Below, in pieces: positions 33,835 to 41,698 of a stretch of 64,000 nucleotides of DNA; positions within the stretch are counted from its first letter, which is position 1; every line of letters begins with the position of its first letter. The position numbers and the translations under genes are program-made. Origin of the DNA: a virus; IMG/VR virus record IMGVR_UViG_3300030098_004404, positions 74,543 to 138,542 of that record, one strand, 5' to 3'. The notes under the pieces are model-generated. The model was not told the DNA's origin. It searched no databases and saw only the letters and a list, made by a program, of their open reading frames with translations.

Positions 33835-34087
33835 ATTTTTTCTCCTAATTAAAGCGAGGTGTTTGACTGCCCAACATTAGGCACAGTCTGTATAAAAATG
33901 GAAGGGTGGGATTTACATTTTACCCACAAATTTCGGAGCCAGTTATGGCATTGTTCCTACTTTAACCACTATCTTAACCATGTATAGCACTTGCCCGTCC
34001 GGTTAAGCCTCGTGTGCTGTTACCATCACTGGCTTACTCTCGTATTTTCAGCCACCTTCCTTAGACTAGGAAGCTATCCCAGTCTAA
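33835..34087 (-). ncRNA. Candidate structured RNA or hsp20 leader, family not recognised
   Basis: Transcribed from the consensus promoter at 34091-34119. The RNA begins with an 11-bp hairpin (34087-34061, loop UAGCU). A long-range 11-bp helix joins 34034-34023 to 33948-33937; its 5' strand can alternatively pair with UGGCU at 34054-34050, a mutually exclusive switch-like arrangement. CUUAACC/GGUUAAG pairs inside. A GUGGG/CCCAC hairpin then CAUUUUUA (about 33922-33894) resembles a weak terminator, and a further hairpin (GACUGUGCC...GGGCAGUC) lies just before the hsp20 ribosome site. No open reading frame of note. Confidence 0.5.
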
Positions 34088-34090
34088 TAT

Positions 34091-34119
34091 ATTATAGCAT
34101 ATTCAATGATCTTTGTCAA
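34091..34119 (-). promoter_or_regulatory. Sigma-70-type promoter for structured leader/hsp20
   Basis: TTGACA (34119-34114), 17-base spacer, TATAAT (34096-34091) on the minus strand; both hexamers are perfect. Confidence 0.8.
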
Positions 34120-34285
34120 GTCTTTTTTCAATTTTTTCTTTGGTTTTTAGTAGCTTCTTTTTTCTTCTGTTTATTTTTTTGGCTTCAGAGGTTGTTATGT
34201 CTGGGTTATAAAGACGATCCGAAAGTATGTGGATTCTGTCCTCTATGCTCTTTATCTGTCTGTTTGTCTTGTTTATTTTATTCAT
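34103..34285 (-). CDS. Small lysine-rich coiled-coil protein
   Basis: 60 residues from the ATG at 34285; an upstream in-frame start at 34312 lies within the hairpin after ssb. Highly charged helix (KINRRKKKLLKTKEKIEKRL). Its last codons overlap the hsp20-leader promoter. Function unknown. Confidence 0.45.
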   Translation of the reverse strand: MNKINKTNRQIKSIEDRIHILSDRLYNPDITTSEAKKINRRKKKLLKTKEKIEKRLDKDH

Positions 34286-34301
34286 TTTTATAAACCTAGA
34301 A

Positions 34302-34337
34302 CGTAGCGGCACCGCCGCAAGAACGAATGCCGCTACG
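34302..34337 (-). terminator. Hairpin after ssb, possible terminator
   Basis: CGTAGCGGCA pairs with TGCCGCTACG (10 bp, 16-base loop) 15 bases after the ssb stop. The following tract is only TTCTAGGTTTAT, so termination may be partial. Confidence 0.5.
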
Positions 34338-34351
34338 AACAGGATTGCAGC

Positions 34352-34699
34352 TTACGACTGTTCCGTAGACGCTAGTTCACGACTAGGTTTTACAACTTTG
34401 GAGAAAGTGCTAGGAAGGATACTGTAAGAGGTGCGAGACACCCCGTTTTTGTCTTCCCAATTTCTTTGACGCAATCTTCCGTCAATGATTACACGATCAC
34501 CTTTGCTTAGTTGCACGTTTTGTGCGTAGGCTGCGTGACTACCCCATCCATCCACGTCAAGATACACGGTCTCTTCCCGACCGTTGCCAACAGATTCGTT
34601 GACTGCAATTCTGAACGTGACAAGATCCTTTTCAGAGATCTCTTTGTATTCCGGATCTTTGGTGAGGTTTCCCTTGAAAACTACTCTGTTATTAAACAT
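34352..34699 (-). CDS. ssb: Single-stranded DNA-binding protein
   Basis: 115 residues. OB-fold signature FNNRVVFKGNLTKDPEYK at the N-terminus, VTFRIAVNES, and DGWGSHAAYAQNVQLSKGDRV with GRLRQRNWEDKNG match bacterial SSB. Shorter than bacterial SSB and lacking the acidic DDDIPF-type tip. Protects ssDNA at the fork. Confidence 0.88.
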   Translation of the reverse strand: MFNNRVVFKGNLTKDPEYKEISEKDLVTFRIAVNESVGNGREETVYLDVDGWGSHAAYAQNVQLSKGDRVIIDGRLRQRNWEDKNGVSRTSYSILPSTFSKVVKPSRELASTEQS

Positions 34700-34724
34700 A
34701 AAATTAAACTCCCTAAAATTAGAA

Positions 34725-34943
34725 TTAAGCGTTTGAAGATGCTCTACGGTAGAGTGCCTTCTTAGCTAGGTTACGACTTTTATCTACTCCGTGATTCTTA
34801 AGTAGCGATCTTGCGATGCTAGAGTTTGACGTTCCGGCGAAAGAGGAAACAAATTCCTTTCCCGTCATATCGCCTTTTGCAAAGTTAGAAACAGTACTTA
34901 CATTACGCTTCGTATTAAGAAGCGAGTTCCAATTTGTAGTCAT
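34725..34943 (-). CDS. Small hypothetical protein
   Basis: 72 residues, Ser/Asn-rich with a basic C-terminus (RSLLKNHGVDKSRNLAKKALYRRA). Overlaps the previous stop. Function unknown. Confidence 0.5.
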   Translation of the reverse strand: MTTNWNSLLNTKRNVSTVSNFAKGDMTGKEFVSSFAGTSNSSIARSLLKNHGVDKSRNLAKKALYRRASSNA

Positions 34944-35359
34944 TAAGACTCTCCTTTTCTTTTCTTTAAAGAAACACTAATTAATTTATGTGGACTATTA
35001 TACATTCTGTCCAACATAGATGATTTTACTTCCTTACCCATGTATAGGAATTCGTATCCACTTGCATGTCTACCCTTACCTACAACAACTAAGCCGTTTT
35101 CCTTTACGTGTTTTATTTGGTAAACTCCGGGATTTGTGAAATATAGCCTCTCACCGCTTTCCTTTAGATAGTAAGTGCCAGATCTACCAACAACCCTGAC
35201 ATGATCTCCGGGGTTTAGTTCTTCTTTCCAATTCTCAACAAATCTTTTCTTCTTCTTATAAAAAACGTAGCCGCACTTTTTACATGTCGCTAGTCTTGCG
35301 TGACACTCTGTATTACAATCTGGGCACGCCTTTACCGGTTGTTTTCTTTTCTTCGCCAT
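34943..35359 (-). CDS. Zinc-ribbon protein with SH3/KOW-like beta domain
   Basis: 138 residues from the ATG at 35359, chosen because GCGAGGAAAC precedes it and the promoter at 35397-35425 would start transcripts near 35390. Zinc ribbon: CPDCNTEC and CKKCGY. The remainder is beta-rich (NPGDHVRVVGRSGTYYLK), reminiscent of small KOW/SH3 barrels that bind RNA or ribosomes. Function unknown. Confidence 0.6.
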   Translation of the reverse strand: MAKKRKQPVKACPDCNTECHARLATCKKCGYVFYKKKKRFVENWKEELNPGDHVRVVGRSGTYYLKESGERLYFTNPGVYQIKHVKENGLVVVGKGRHASGYEFLYMGKEVKSSMLDRMYNSPHKLISVSLKKRKGES

Positions 35360-35396
35360 CTTTGTTTCCTCGCTTGGTCGGTTGGTCATTACTATT

Positions 35397-35425
35397 ATTA
35401 TATATCAACTATCGTCGTTTGTCAA
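35397..35425 (-). promoter_or_regulatory. Sigma-70-type promoter with CGATA spacer element
   Basis: TTGACA (35425-35420), 17-base spacer AACGACGATAGTTGATA, TATAAT (35402-35397), minus strand; drives the zinc-ribbon gene and probably ssb. Confidence 0.8.
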
Positions 35426-35429
35426 TCGG

Positions 35430-35948
35430 TTATTTAGATTTTTTCTGAATTTTTTCTGAGGCTTCTATCAAGTGTTTCGCAGATAGGTCGTCTTTTGAGA
35501 TGAATATAAGGTCAATCTTTTCTTCAATCATCTTATATATATTCACGTAGTTTGGGGAGCTACTGCACATCTTTGGGTTGGAAATGTCTGAAAAATATAT
35601 CTTTTCTATTCCACACTGGTAAAGCATCTGTAGGCAAGATAGGCATGGAATGGCCGTTATGTATGCCGAGGCACCTAATGTAGATCTACCAATCCTTACT
35701 GAATTATATATGGCGTTTGCTTCGGCGTGTATCATGAAGGGATATTTTTCGGGTCTGGTGTTTGGCAAGCAGTCGTCGTCTATATCTCTTATAAAGCCAT
35801 TATAACCAGACGATATTACCGTTCTGTCTTTTACTAGAACACACCCGCATTGCGTTTGTGTATCGTGGCTTCTTCTAGACCATAGAGTAGCCTCTTCAAA
35901 AAATATGTTGTCCCAATCGCTTGGTTTCTTTTTATTTAATATTACCAT
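35430..35948 (-). CDS. Deoxycytidylate (dCMP) deaminase
   Basis: 172 residues from the ATG at 35948; the open frame further upstream runs into the tmRNA and is not coding. Zinc ligands HAEANAIYNS and IPCLSCLQMLYQCG (PCxxC) with CGCVLVKDRTVISSGYNG before them. It produces dUMP, the substrate of ThyX encoded at 13787. Confidence 0.88.
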   Translation of the reverse strand: MVILNKKKPSDWDNIFFEEATLWSRRSHDTQTQCGCVLVKDRTVISSGYNGFIRDIDDDCLPNTRPEKYPFMIHAEANAIYNSVRIGRSTLGASAYITAIPCLSCLQMLYQCGIEKIYFSDISNPKMCSSSPNYVNIYKMIEEKIDLIFISKDDLSAKHLIEASEKIQKKSK

Positions 35949-35959
35949 AATCCTAGCAG

Positions 35960-36300
35960 TGGAGGCGGCGGGAATCGAACCCGCGTCCTGCATTGATTCC
36001 ATAAAAACATCTACATTGTTAGCCTGCTGTAATCGCACAACAAACAAAGCTATCCGATTATCGGAGTCAGATGGATTACCATCATCTCACGATTAATTCA
36101 AGTAGTGAGTCCTCTATCTAGGAACGGCCTAGCCCGTTCATGATTGGGCATGAAGGCTCATGAAGCCCCCTGCTGCTACGCAGCGAGTGCGAAATTCTCT
36201 TCGACACTTAAAAAAATATAATCGGTTTTTATACTGGCCAACCGATCAACCAGTCAATGCAGTCTTTACTTCCACAATCAGTCGAAGCCTAATCGCCCCC
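35960..36300 (-). ncRNA. ssrA: Transfer-messenger RNA (tmRNA)
   Basis: About 341 nt. The 5' end GGGGGCGAUUAGGCUUCGACUG and 3' end GGACGCGGGUUCGAUUCCCGCC-GCCUCCA fold into the Ala-type acceptor/T arm (7-bp acceptor stem with one G.U). The tag frame at 36208-36176 reads SVEENFALAA then stop, the standard tmRNA ending. The encoded 3' end is ACUG, so CCA must be added by the host. It rescues stalled ribosomes and marks their products for proteolysis. Driven by the promoter at 36361-36389. Confidence 0.95.
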
Positions 36301-36302
36301 CC

Positions 36303-36857
36303 TTATCTTACTTGTATTTCCATGTCCAGTAATCTTTCTATTTCCTTTGGTATTTTCTTTATTATAGTATGTCTATCGGGCTTTGTCAACTCCTTTCTTG
36401 AAGAAATTTCCACAATTCTTGCGTTTAGTACTTCTGGATCGTACATTGTTTGTGTTCTCTTTATCTGTTTAGAGATCACAACCCTTTCACATTTATCTGA
36501 CTGGTCATAGTAATGAGTATACCATTTGTCTTTATAAAGATACGGAGAGATGCCGCTTGTTTTATTGAGTCCATAATTATTATTATGAAGAGTAAAATAG
36601 TCTATAACTACATAGTCAGAGCCTTGATACCAATTTCCGGTAAGCTCACCTTCTTTTATCTCTGGTAGTAATACATTCTTGCGATACTCCCAGAATATAA
36701 CTTGGGTGAATTGCTTTTTAATCTCTCCGCTGTCACTATCTCTAAAATACTTATGATTAATCTCTATCATATCTACGTAGTCAACGACAAAAGTTTTTTC
36801 TTTTGTCCCAGCGTCCAAGAAGACAATCAGTGTCAATATTTTGACTACGTTGAGCAT
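36303..36857 (-). CDS. Exported hypothetical protein
   Basis: 184 residues. A short hydrophobic N-terminus (MLNVVKILTLIVFLDAG) suggests export or anchoring. The rest is beta-rich (DYVDMIEINHKYFRD, VIFWEYRKNVLLPEI, DYVVIDYFTLHNNN) with a charged helical end. The tmRNA promoter lies inside its 3' part. Function unknown. Confidence 0.55.
   Translation of the reverse strand: MLNVVKILTLIVFLDAGTKEKTFVVDYVDMIEINHKYFRDSDSGEIKKQFTQVIFWEYRKNVLLPEIKEGELTGNWYQGSDYVVIDYFTLHNNNYGLNKTSGISPYLYKDKWYTHYYDQSDKCERVVISKQIKRTQTMYDPEVLNARIVEISSRKELTKPDRHTIIKKIPKEIERLLDMEIQVR
36361..36389 (-). promoter_or_regulatory. tmRNA promoter with CGATA spacer element
   Basis: TTGACA (36389-36384), 17-base spacer AAGCCCGATAGACATAC, TATAAT (36366-36361) on the minus strand, within the upstream coding sequence; start expected near 36354, leaving about 50 bases to be trimmed from the tmRNA 5' end. 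Confidence 0.8.
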
Positions 36858-36863
36858 CAGACA

Positions 36864-37592
36864 CTATCCAACACCCAAGAGCATCATACTGCGTCCACCT
36901 CCGCCACCGGCAGTACCTTCTCTGAGAGCAATATTAGCAAATGCAATGGCATCAACCTCACCGCCAACCACGCTAATTGTGTCTATCTGTAAGGCACCTA
37001 CGGTCTCCGCTGAGACGGAGTTTTTCTGTATGCTAATCATTCCAACTTCTGAGCCTGTCAGTATTGCTCGTCTAGTATGACCCGTGAATGATTGTGCGTT
37101 GTCGAGCGTTCCCTCGTCACCGTTGTCGTTACACGCAGCAATTCTGAACAACTCATCATCAAATGAGTCTGTAGTACAGGACGCTATATTGAAATACGGA
37201 GGAAAACCGGGGGTTTGATATTTTTTAACGTTGTCTTGGCCAGACCCTCTTAGCACAAGCGGCTGTCCTGTATTACATCCAGAAAATCTATGAACAATAA
37301 ATCTCTTGTCAGAAGCGTTATCAGTACTACTTGTAACTGGATTTGATTCAGAGGAAGTGGCTATCTTGTAAAAAACAAAGAAACGACAAAGGTTTGTTCC
37401 AAAGTAAGCGTCTGTGGCCTGCTCATCGACAAGTTGTGTATAGCCAGTCGGGGTACTGAGTGCGAAGGCACCCTCGTGTACACCAGCAATAAGTATCAAA
37501 TCGTTTTCTACCACTCCCGCAGGTAGGGCTATTGTTAAGCTAGTCCCCGATGTAAACGAGGTAGTTTGTGTGCCTTCTAATACTACTGCCAC
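36864..37592 (-). CDS. Putative tail fibre / adhesin-type virion protein
   Basis: 242 residues, no signal peptide. ALPAGVVENDLILIAGVHEG... with TPTGYTQL and FFVFYKIATSSE is the pattern of beta-sandwich modules in phage fibres and baseplate appendages (usually GDLLVAAI...PSGWT...VFYKVA). The glycine-rich end TAGGGGGRSMMLLGVG resembles fibre tips. A GTGTATAC element at about 37630 may be its promoter. Confidence 0.55.
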   Translation of the reverse strand: MAVVLEGTQTTSFTSGTSLTIALPAGVVENDLILIAGVHEGAFALSTPTGYTQLVDEQATDAYFGTNLCRFFVFYKIATSSESNPVTSSTDNASDKRFIVHRFSGCNTGQPLVLRGSGQDNVKKYQTPGFPPYFNIASCTTDSFDDELFRIAACNDNGDEGTLDNAQSFTGHTRRAILTGSEVGMISIQKNSVSAETVGALQIDTISVVGGEVDAIAFANIALREGTAGGGGGRSMMLLGVG

Positions 37593-37655
37593 TTTACTGC
37601 TCCAATTTTATTTTATGAAAACTTTTAAGCCACAATAGTATACACAATTTATCTT

Positions 37656-39038
37656 TTAACCGGCATTTGGATTATATAGATTTATCTCATCGTATTCATA
37701 TCTATATAGCCGTTTACCGTTATTTTGTCGGGGTATTTGTTCTAATAGAGACTCAGACCATGTGGCACAACGTCCACAGTTTCTTCTGCCCTTATTTCCA
37801 CCGTGTGAAATTGCTGAATATTCAGCTATGTGCTGCACGGGAGAGGGGTCACAAAACCACATTGTTCTTCCCATTATGTTCATTATCTTTCCTATTGCTG
37901 TATCGCTGTTCTGCACCCTCCAAGGTTCTGCCCTTCTCTTCTCTTGCATTGACTCCCAAGCGGATTTTGTTCTTAGTCTTGCTCCTAGCCAGTTTTTAGT
38001 AAAGTCTAGCTCAACCACCTGCTCCAGTATTTTTCTAGGCCAAACTAGGGCACAGGCACCCCACATGCTCTTTGTTATTACTCTATTTACTCCACGATCC
38101 CTTTGCTCTGTCTTTTTGTGTGGCTTAAGACTATAGTGCTTGGGGGTGTAAAGTGAGACAAAACCAACCTCTGTATCTGGCCACAGGATGTTTTGCTCTA
38201 AAAAGGTCTTTGAATCGGGATGAAACAGTGAATCGTCCTGTACCGTAAGAATAGTATTTGCATCGCTATTTTCTAAAGCATATCTACAGGAGTCTAGCCA
38301 GTTATGCCAAACTCCTCTCTTTGTCTCATTGTTAATGGTAAATTCTTCGTATTGCTTCCCAAGGCCACGAACATTTGGTTCCGCAAATATAAAGGGAGTA
38401 AATCCCGCTATCTGTAGTGACTCAACACAGTTCTGTAGAGTTGAAACTTTTCTAGGTGCTGTAGTCACTGCACAGAACCACTTTGTCTTGGGATTATCGG
38501 CTTCTTCTTTTTCTCGTACCTTGTTAATAGCAGACTCCACCAGTCTTTTGGCTACAACTTTAGTAGCTGACGAAGGAACCCAACTAAACAAAACCCTTTT
38601 ATTAGACTCTGCTACTAGGTGATCAATTATTGCCTGTTTGTTGTTGGTGCATCCTTCTACTCCCCATATGTTCATCTTCTTGGCCCAGCTTTTACAAGAA
38701 CAACCGGGCCTTTCTAAAAACTTTGGTATCATTTTGTGTAGCTCTGTACCAACTCCTTCTCCTATCTTCTCTGAGACAGAACGAAGAAGGTTTTCTCCTG
38801 ATTCTTCTGCGGCCTTCAGTGCTAACTTTTGAACCGTCTTACAGGCCGCCGTTTTTCCATCCTTATGCCAGTTACAGATTTCACATCTGTAGGGATTTGG
38901 TATTTTTGCCGGAACCCCAGCCATATCAGATGCGAGTTTGCATATTTTATCTTCACCAAAATCTGCCAGATGATGACAGTCAATGTCTTCCCAAGTTGCG
39001 TCTGGGTTCCCTATTATCATGTGAAATTCTTTAGCCAT
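37656..39038 (-). CDS. Glycosyltransferase with cysteine-rich N-terminal region
   Basis: 460 residues. The C-terminal two-thirds looks like a GT-A glycosyltransferase: FCAVTTAPRKVSTLQNCVESL, ANTILTVQDDSLFHPDS (metal-binding DDS), GACALVWPRKILE. The N-terminal 170 residues hold several cysteine pairs (RCEICNWH, GCSCKSW). A short Cys cluster (RRNCGRCATW) precedes the end. Likely glycosylates virion or cell-surface components. Confidence 0.68.
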   Translation of the reverse strand: MAKEFHMIIGNPDATWEDIDCHHLADFGEDKICKLASDMAGVPAKIPNPYRCEICNWHKDGKTAACKTVQKLALKAAEESGENLLRSVSEKIGEGVGTELHKMIPKFLERPGCSCKSWAKKMNIWGVEGCTNNKQAIIDHLVAESNKRVLFSWVPSSATKVVAKRLVESAINKVREKEEADNPKTKWFCAVTTAPRKVSTLQNCVESLQIAGFTPFIFAEPNVRGLGKQYEEFTINNETKRGVWHNWLDSCRYALENSDANTILTVQDDSLFHPDSKTFLEQNILWPDTEVGFVSLYTPKHYSLKPHKKTEQRDRGVNRVITKSMWGACALVWPRKILEQVVELDFTKNWLGARLRTKSAWESMQEKRRAEPWRVQNSDTAIGKIMNIMGRTMWFCDPSPVQHIAEYSAISHGGNKGRRNCGRCATWSESLLEQIPRQNNGKRLYRYEYDEINLYNPNAG

Positions 39039-39056
39039 TTGTACTTTCCGTTTGGT

Positions 39057-39302
39057 TTATATAATATAAATAGGAGTGTTATTACCGACATAGGCTCCAA
39101 AAGTATTGTACTCAAGCCACTCTAGAGCCTCGTCTTGATCTATACTAAGATTATTTGCTGCTATCTCTACCATTTTCGGAATATAATAAGCAACCCTTCC
39201 TGAATCGTGGCCACCACAAACGCCAATAATAGCGTCGTCATAACCATTGGCAAACAGAAGATCATCGCCAAAATATTCGCACAACTTTTCACGAATTCCC
39301 AT
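39057..39302 (-). CDS. Small hypothetical protein
   Basis: 81 residues with a GGHDSGRVAYYIP segment and an acidic helix (LSIDQDEALEWLEYNT). Similar short proteins ending in a Trp-Glu-Tyr helix are frequent in large marine phages; function unknown. Confidence 0.55.
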   Translation of the reverse strand: MGIREKLCEYFGDDLLFANGYDDAIIGVCGGHDSGRVAYYIPKMVEIAANNLSIDQDEALEWLEYNTFGAYVGNNTPIYII

Positions 39303-39468
39303 GTCCCTTGAATCCTTTTTTCCATGTTTTCTTGTCCTTGTCCCACCATTGTCGATACTTTTCTACTATCGTCTTGGACTTTTCGTTAATCAATTTTATA
39401 TGCTCCCGAAACGCCTGAAGCTCTGCTTCATCTGTTTTGCGGGGTTTATATTTTTTCTTTTTTGCCAT
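39289..39468 (-). CDS. Small lysine-rich protein
   Basis: 59 residues from the ATG at 39468 (GAGAGAAC upstream). Begins MAKKKKYKPRKTDEAELQ and ends with a Trp/Lys cluster (QWWDKDKKTWKKG). Overlaps both neighbours. Function unknown. Confidence 0.5.
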   Translation of the reverse strand: MAKKKKYKPRKTDEAELQAFREHIKLINEKSKTIVEKYRQWWDKDKKTWKKGFKGHGNS

Positions 39469-39469
39469 A

Positions 39470-40030
39470 TTAAGTTCTCTCAACGCAAACAACGGCGATC
39501 TGACGACCTAACACAGAGCAGGGCTGTGAAACTTGGGCACACTGACAGTTTAGCGATCCTGTCGAGCTATCACATTCATCAACTATTATGTCATACGCCC
39601 AGTGATCAAAACACTTCCATATACAGTAACCGTCTTGGAGGCAGTCTTCTCCGGGTGGCCCCAGACTTGAGAGCGAAAGAGACTCAGAAACCGTGGAAAC
39701 CGACACGGAACTAGAGCCTAACGACGACGAAGCAGACGACGAAACCGAAAAAGAGGAACTGCTACCCGACGAGGACGATCTAGATGAAGAAGACGATGAA
39801 GAAGATAAAGACCTAGAGGAAGACAAGGATGACGAAGACGACAAAGATGACGAAGACGACGAAGCAGACGACGAAGCAGACGAAGAACTAGACGACGAAG
39901 ACGATGAAGCAGACGACGAGGAAGAGCTAGACGATGACGACGACTGGGAGGAACTGCTGCCACTACTGCTACTTGATGAGCTTGAGCTACTACTAGGATC
40001 GTCTTTGCAGCACTTGCACGGCCTTCCCAT
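39470..40030 (-). CDS. Poly-serine protein with cysteine-rich ends
   Basis: 186 residues. A CKCCKDD start, then about 105 residues nearly all serine (interrupted by A, L, G, R, Q, V), then a folded-looking C-terminus with eight cysteines (EDCLQDGYCIWKCFDHW...CQCAQVSQPC). Serine codons are varied (TCG, TCT, TCA, AGT, AGC), so the tract is selected at protein level rather than a recent triplet expansion. No signal peptide. Possible virion spacer or O-glycosylated stalk. Confidence 0.65.
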   Translation of the reverse strand: MGRPCKCCKDDPSSSSSSSSSSSGSSSSQSSSSSSSSSSSASSSSSSSSSSASSSASSSSSSLSSSSSLSSSRSLSSSSSSSSRSSSSGSSSSFSVSSSASSSLGSSSVSVSTVSESLSLSSLGPPGEDCLQDGYCIWKCFDHWAYDIIVDECDSSTGSLNCQCAQVSQPCSVLGRQIAVVCVERT

Positions 40031-40067
40031 TTCTTCTCCAGATACTAACTTTTACTATTTTTACTAT

Positions 40068-40385
40068 TTAAGTGGTCTCGTATGGCCAAATTTTTGCAAG
40101 CTCATCCGTAACTCCCTGTATCTCCACTATCCATCTACCGTATTTACCGGTCTTGTTTGTTTTTATAATAACGCTGCCCTCATAAGGAAAGGACGCCTTA
40201 GACTTTTCTAAAAGTTCCCTGCACATCTTTGCCGCCACGATAAAATCCTTGTGGCCTCGCTCTGGAGTATCTACACCAGCGAGCCTGCCCCTAACTTTCA
40301 TATACACACTGAACCCTAGATCTACGATAAAGTCAACAGTGTCTCCGTCAACAACCCTGTGTACAGTAGCCTTGTATTCATACAT
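40068..40385 (-). CDS. Staphylococcal nuclease-like (thermonuclease) protein
   Basis: 105 residues from the ATG at 40385 (TAATG overlap). YKATVHRVVDGDTVDFIVDLGF and RLAGVDTPERGHKD hold the DGDT and R-x-x-G-x-D-x-P-E catalytic elements; KYGRWIVEI supplies the later Arg. Lacks a signal peptide, so presumably cytoplasmic. Degrades nucleic acid. Confidence 0.82.
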   Translation of the reverse strand: MYEYKATVHRVVDGDTVDFIVDLGFSVYMKVRGRLAGVDTPERGHKDFIVAAKMCRELLEKSKASFPYEGSVIIKTNKTGKYGRWIVEIQGVTDELAKIWPYETT

Positions 40386-40600
40386 TATTGGGGAAACCAC
40401 CTGTCTAGTGTATCTAGTCTATCCTCTGCATCAGCCAGTTTTGACAATGCCTCGTTTAAATTGGAGTGTAGGTCTTCAGTGCTATGGTCTCCTATCCCAG
40501 CGGGATGGTCTAGCATTATATTAAGACTGCACAAAGCCTCGGCTCTATCTGCTCTAGCTTTCATATAAAGGGACTCGATAGCACTATCTCTATATTCCAT
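40385..40600 (-). CDS. Small helical hypothetical protein
   Basis: 71 residues, helical (SAIESLYMKARADRAEALCSL). Overlaps both neighbours. Function unknown. Confidence 0.5.
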   Translation of the reverse strand: MEYRDSAIESLYMKARADRAEALCSLNIMLDHPAGIGDHSTEDLHSNLNEALSKLADAEDRLDTLDRWFPQ

Positions 40601-41339
40601 TTAATATCCTTTTCTTAAAGTTGGTTTCACTGTAATTATAGTAAAGTTTAAAATCTTTAGCATATGTTTTTTGTAACCATTTCATATTTTTTTCAGATAT
40701 TGGTCTTTGATCGGCGTTTGAGCTTCTATTTTTGTGAGGAAGAATGTAATCTAATCCTAGTTGTTTTGTTAGGTAGTCAATTTCTTGCTCTATATTATCC
40801 ATTATAATTACAATAGAGGGCTTGAGATACCAACTAGCCTGCGGCTCAAATGGAAATATATACTGACATTTTTTAGGGCCGATGTAGTTTAATGCTGATT
40901 CTAAAACATTAGACTCTATAATATATTTTATGGTATATGCGAGTGCTCCCGTACCCTCTCTTAGTATAGAAATCCAAGCGTTTGGCCTATTCGACAAGGC
41001 CTGTATGTCTTTAAAAATCTGAGATTTTCTATTGTCTATGAATGTTGGCAGACTTATCTTTTTGTCTTTATTTTTTTTTCTGATAGATTTGAAATGGTCA
41101 TCTATCTTTTTGTGCTTTTCTGATAGTGTTTCTTCACACATTTCAAAAAAGTCTGAAACATACTTGACAGCAGACTTAAATCTATCTACTGGATTTCTAA
41201 TTATTAGTATTTGATTTTTTATAGACGGGCTACTTACGTCTGCTCCGTGACCGTTGTACTTTATGAGGCCGTTGCTTTGAAGGCAAAGGTGTCTCATTGA
41301 AGTACCCGCTGTCTTGGGCACATGAATAAAATTAAACAT
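40590..41339 (-). CDS. Sulfotransferase family 2-like protein
   Basis: 249 residues from the ATG at 41339 (TGATG overlap). FNFIHVPKTAGTSMRHL is the classic PAPS 5'-phosphosulfate loop and ILIIRNPVDRFKSAVKY the 3'-phosphate motif of carbohydrate sulfotransferases. The downstream DHFKSIRKKNKD region is Lys-rich. A second sulfotransferase besides 760-1458; a phage encoding two points to sulfated glycans as targets. Confidence 0.85.
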   Translation of the reverse strand: MFNFIHVPKTAGTSMRHLCLQSNGLIKYNGHGADVSSPSIKNQILIIRNPVDRFKSAVKYVSDFFEMCEETLSEKHKKIDDHFKSIRKKNKDKKISLPTFIDNRKSQIFKDIQALSNRPNAWISILREGTGALAYTIKYIIESNVLESALNYIGPKKCQYIFPFEPQASWYLKPSIVIIMDNIEQEIDYLTKQLGLDYILPHKNRSSNADQRPISEKNMKWLQKTYAKDFKLYYNYSETNFKKRILNGI

Positions 41340-41659
41340 CAAAAGTCAAGTTCGGAATTGAACTCCTCTGTCAACTCTATGTAGTCGGAAAGTGCCAGCA
41401 TTATCAATAATATATACTGATTCAACTCACAGGGAGTTAGTTCAAAGCCCTTTTCTGCTATTTTATGTCTTAGATGAAGCCTTTGTCCCCTATCTAGCTC
41501 GCAAATTGTCATTAGATAGTGTGTTGTTTCTGGATCTCCATCTAGAAAAAGATCTATAAAGTTACTGTAGGAGTCCCAAGCTGTGTTCTCCTCAAGTGCT
41601 GGTTCATACAGGCTCCTTAGTATCCTGCTAATTCTTTTTTTCTCCATTGTTCTATTCAC
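41339..41659 (-). CDS. Hypothetical protein
   Basis: 106 residues, helical, acidic at the end (SDYIELTEEFNSELDF). A TGCGTATA element lies immediately upstream (41690-41697). Function unknown. Confidence 0.5.
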   Translation of the reverse strand: MNRTMEKKRISRILRSLYEPALEENTAWDSYSNFIDLFLDGDPETTHYLMTICELDRGQRLHLRHKIAEKGFELTPCELNQYILLIMLALSDYIELTEEFNSELDF

Positions 41660-41698
41660 TTTTAACGAGGGTTTTCTCTGCTATATTTCTATACGCAA
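41660..41698 (-). promoter_or_regulatory. TGCGTATA late-type promoter (41339 operon)
   Basis: Minus strand TTGCGTATAGAAATATAG, octamer at 41697-41690, four bases after the guaC stop codon and 31 bases before the next ATG. Confidence 0.55.

Noticed and set aside
35949-36047. In-frame N-terminal extension of the dCMP deaminase
   Set aside because: It runs through the tmRNA 3' part; the ATG at 35948 follows the RNA.
39693-40211. Long acidic open frame on the plus strand (Asp/Glu-rich)
   Set aside because: It is the reverse reading of the poly-serine gene; TCN and AGY codons read backwards give GAN/NGA acidic codons.
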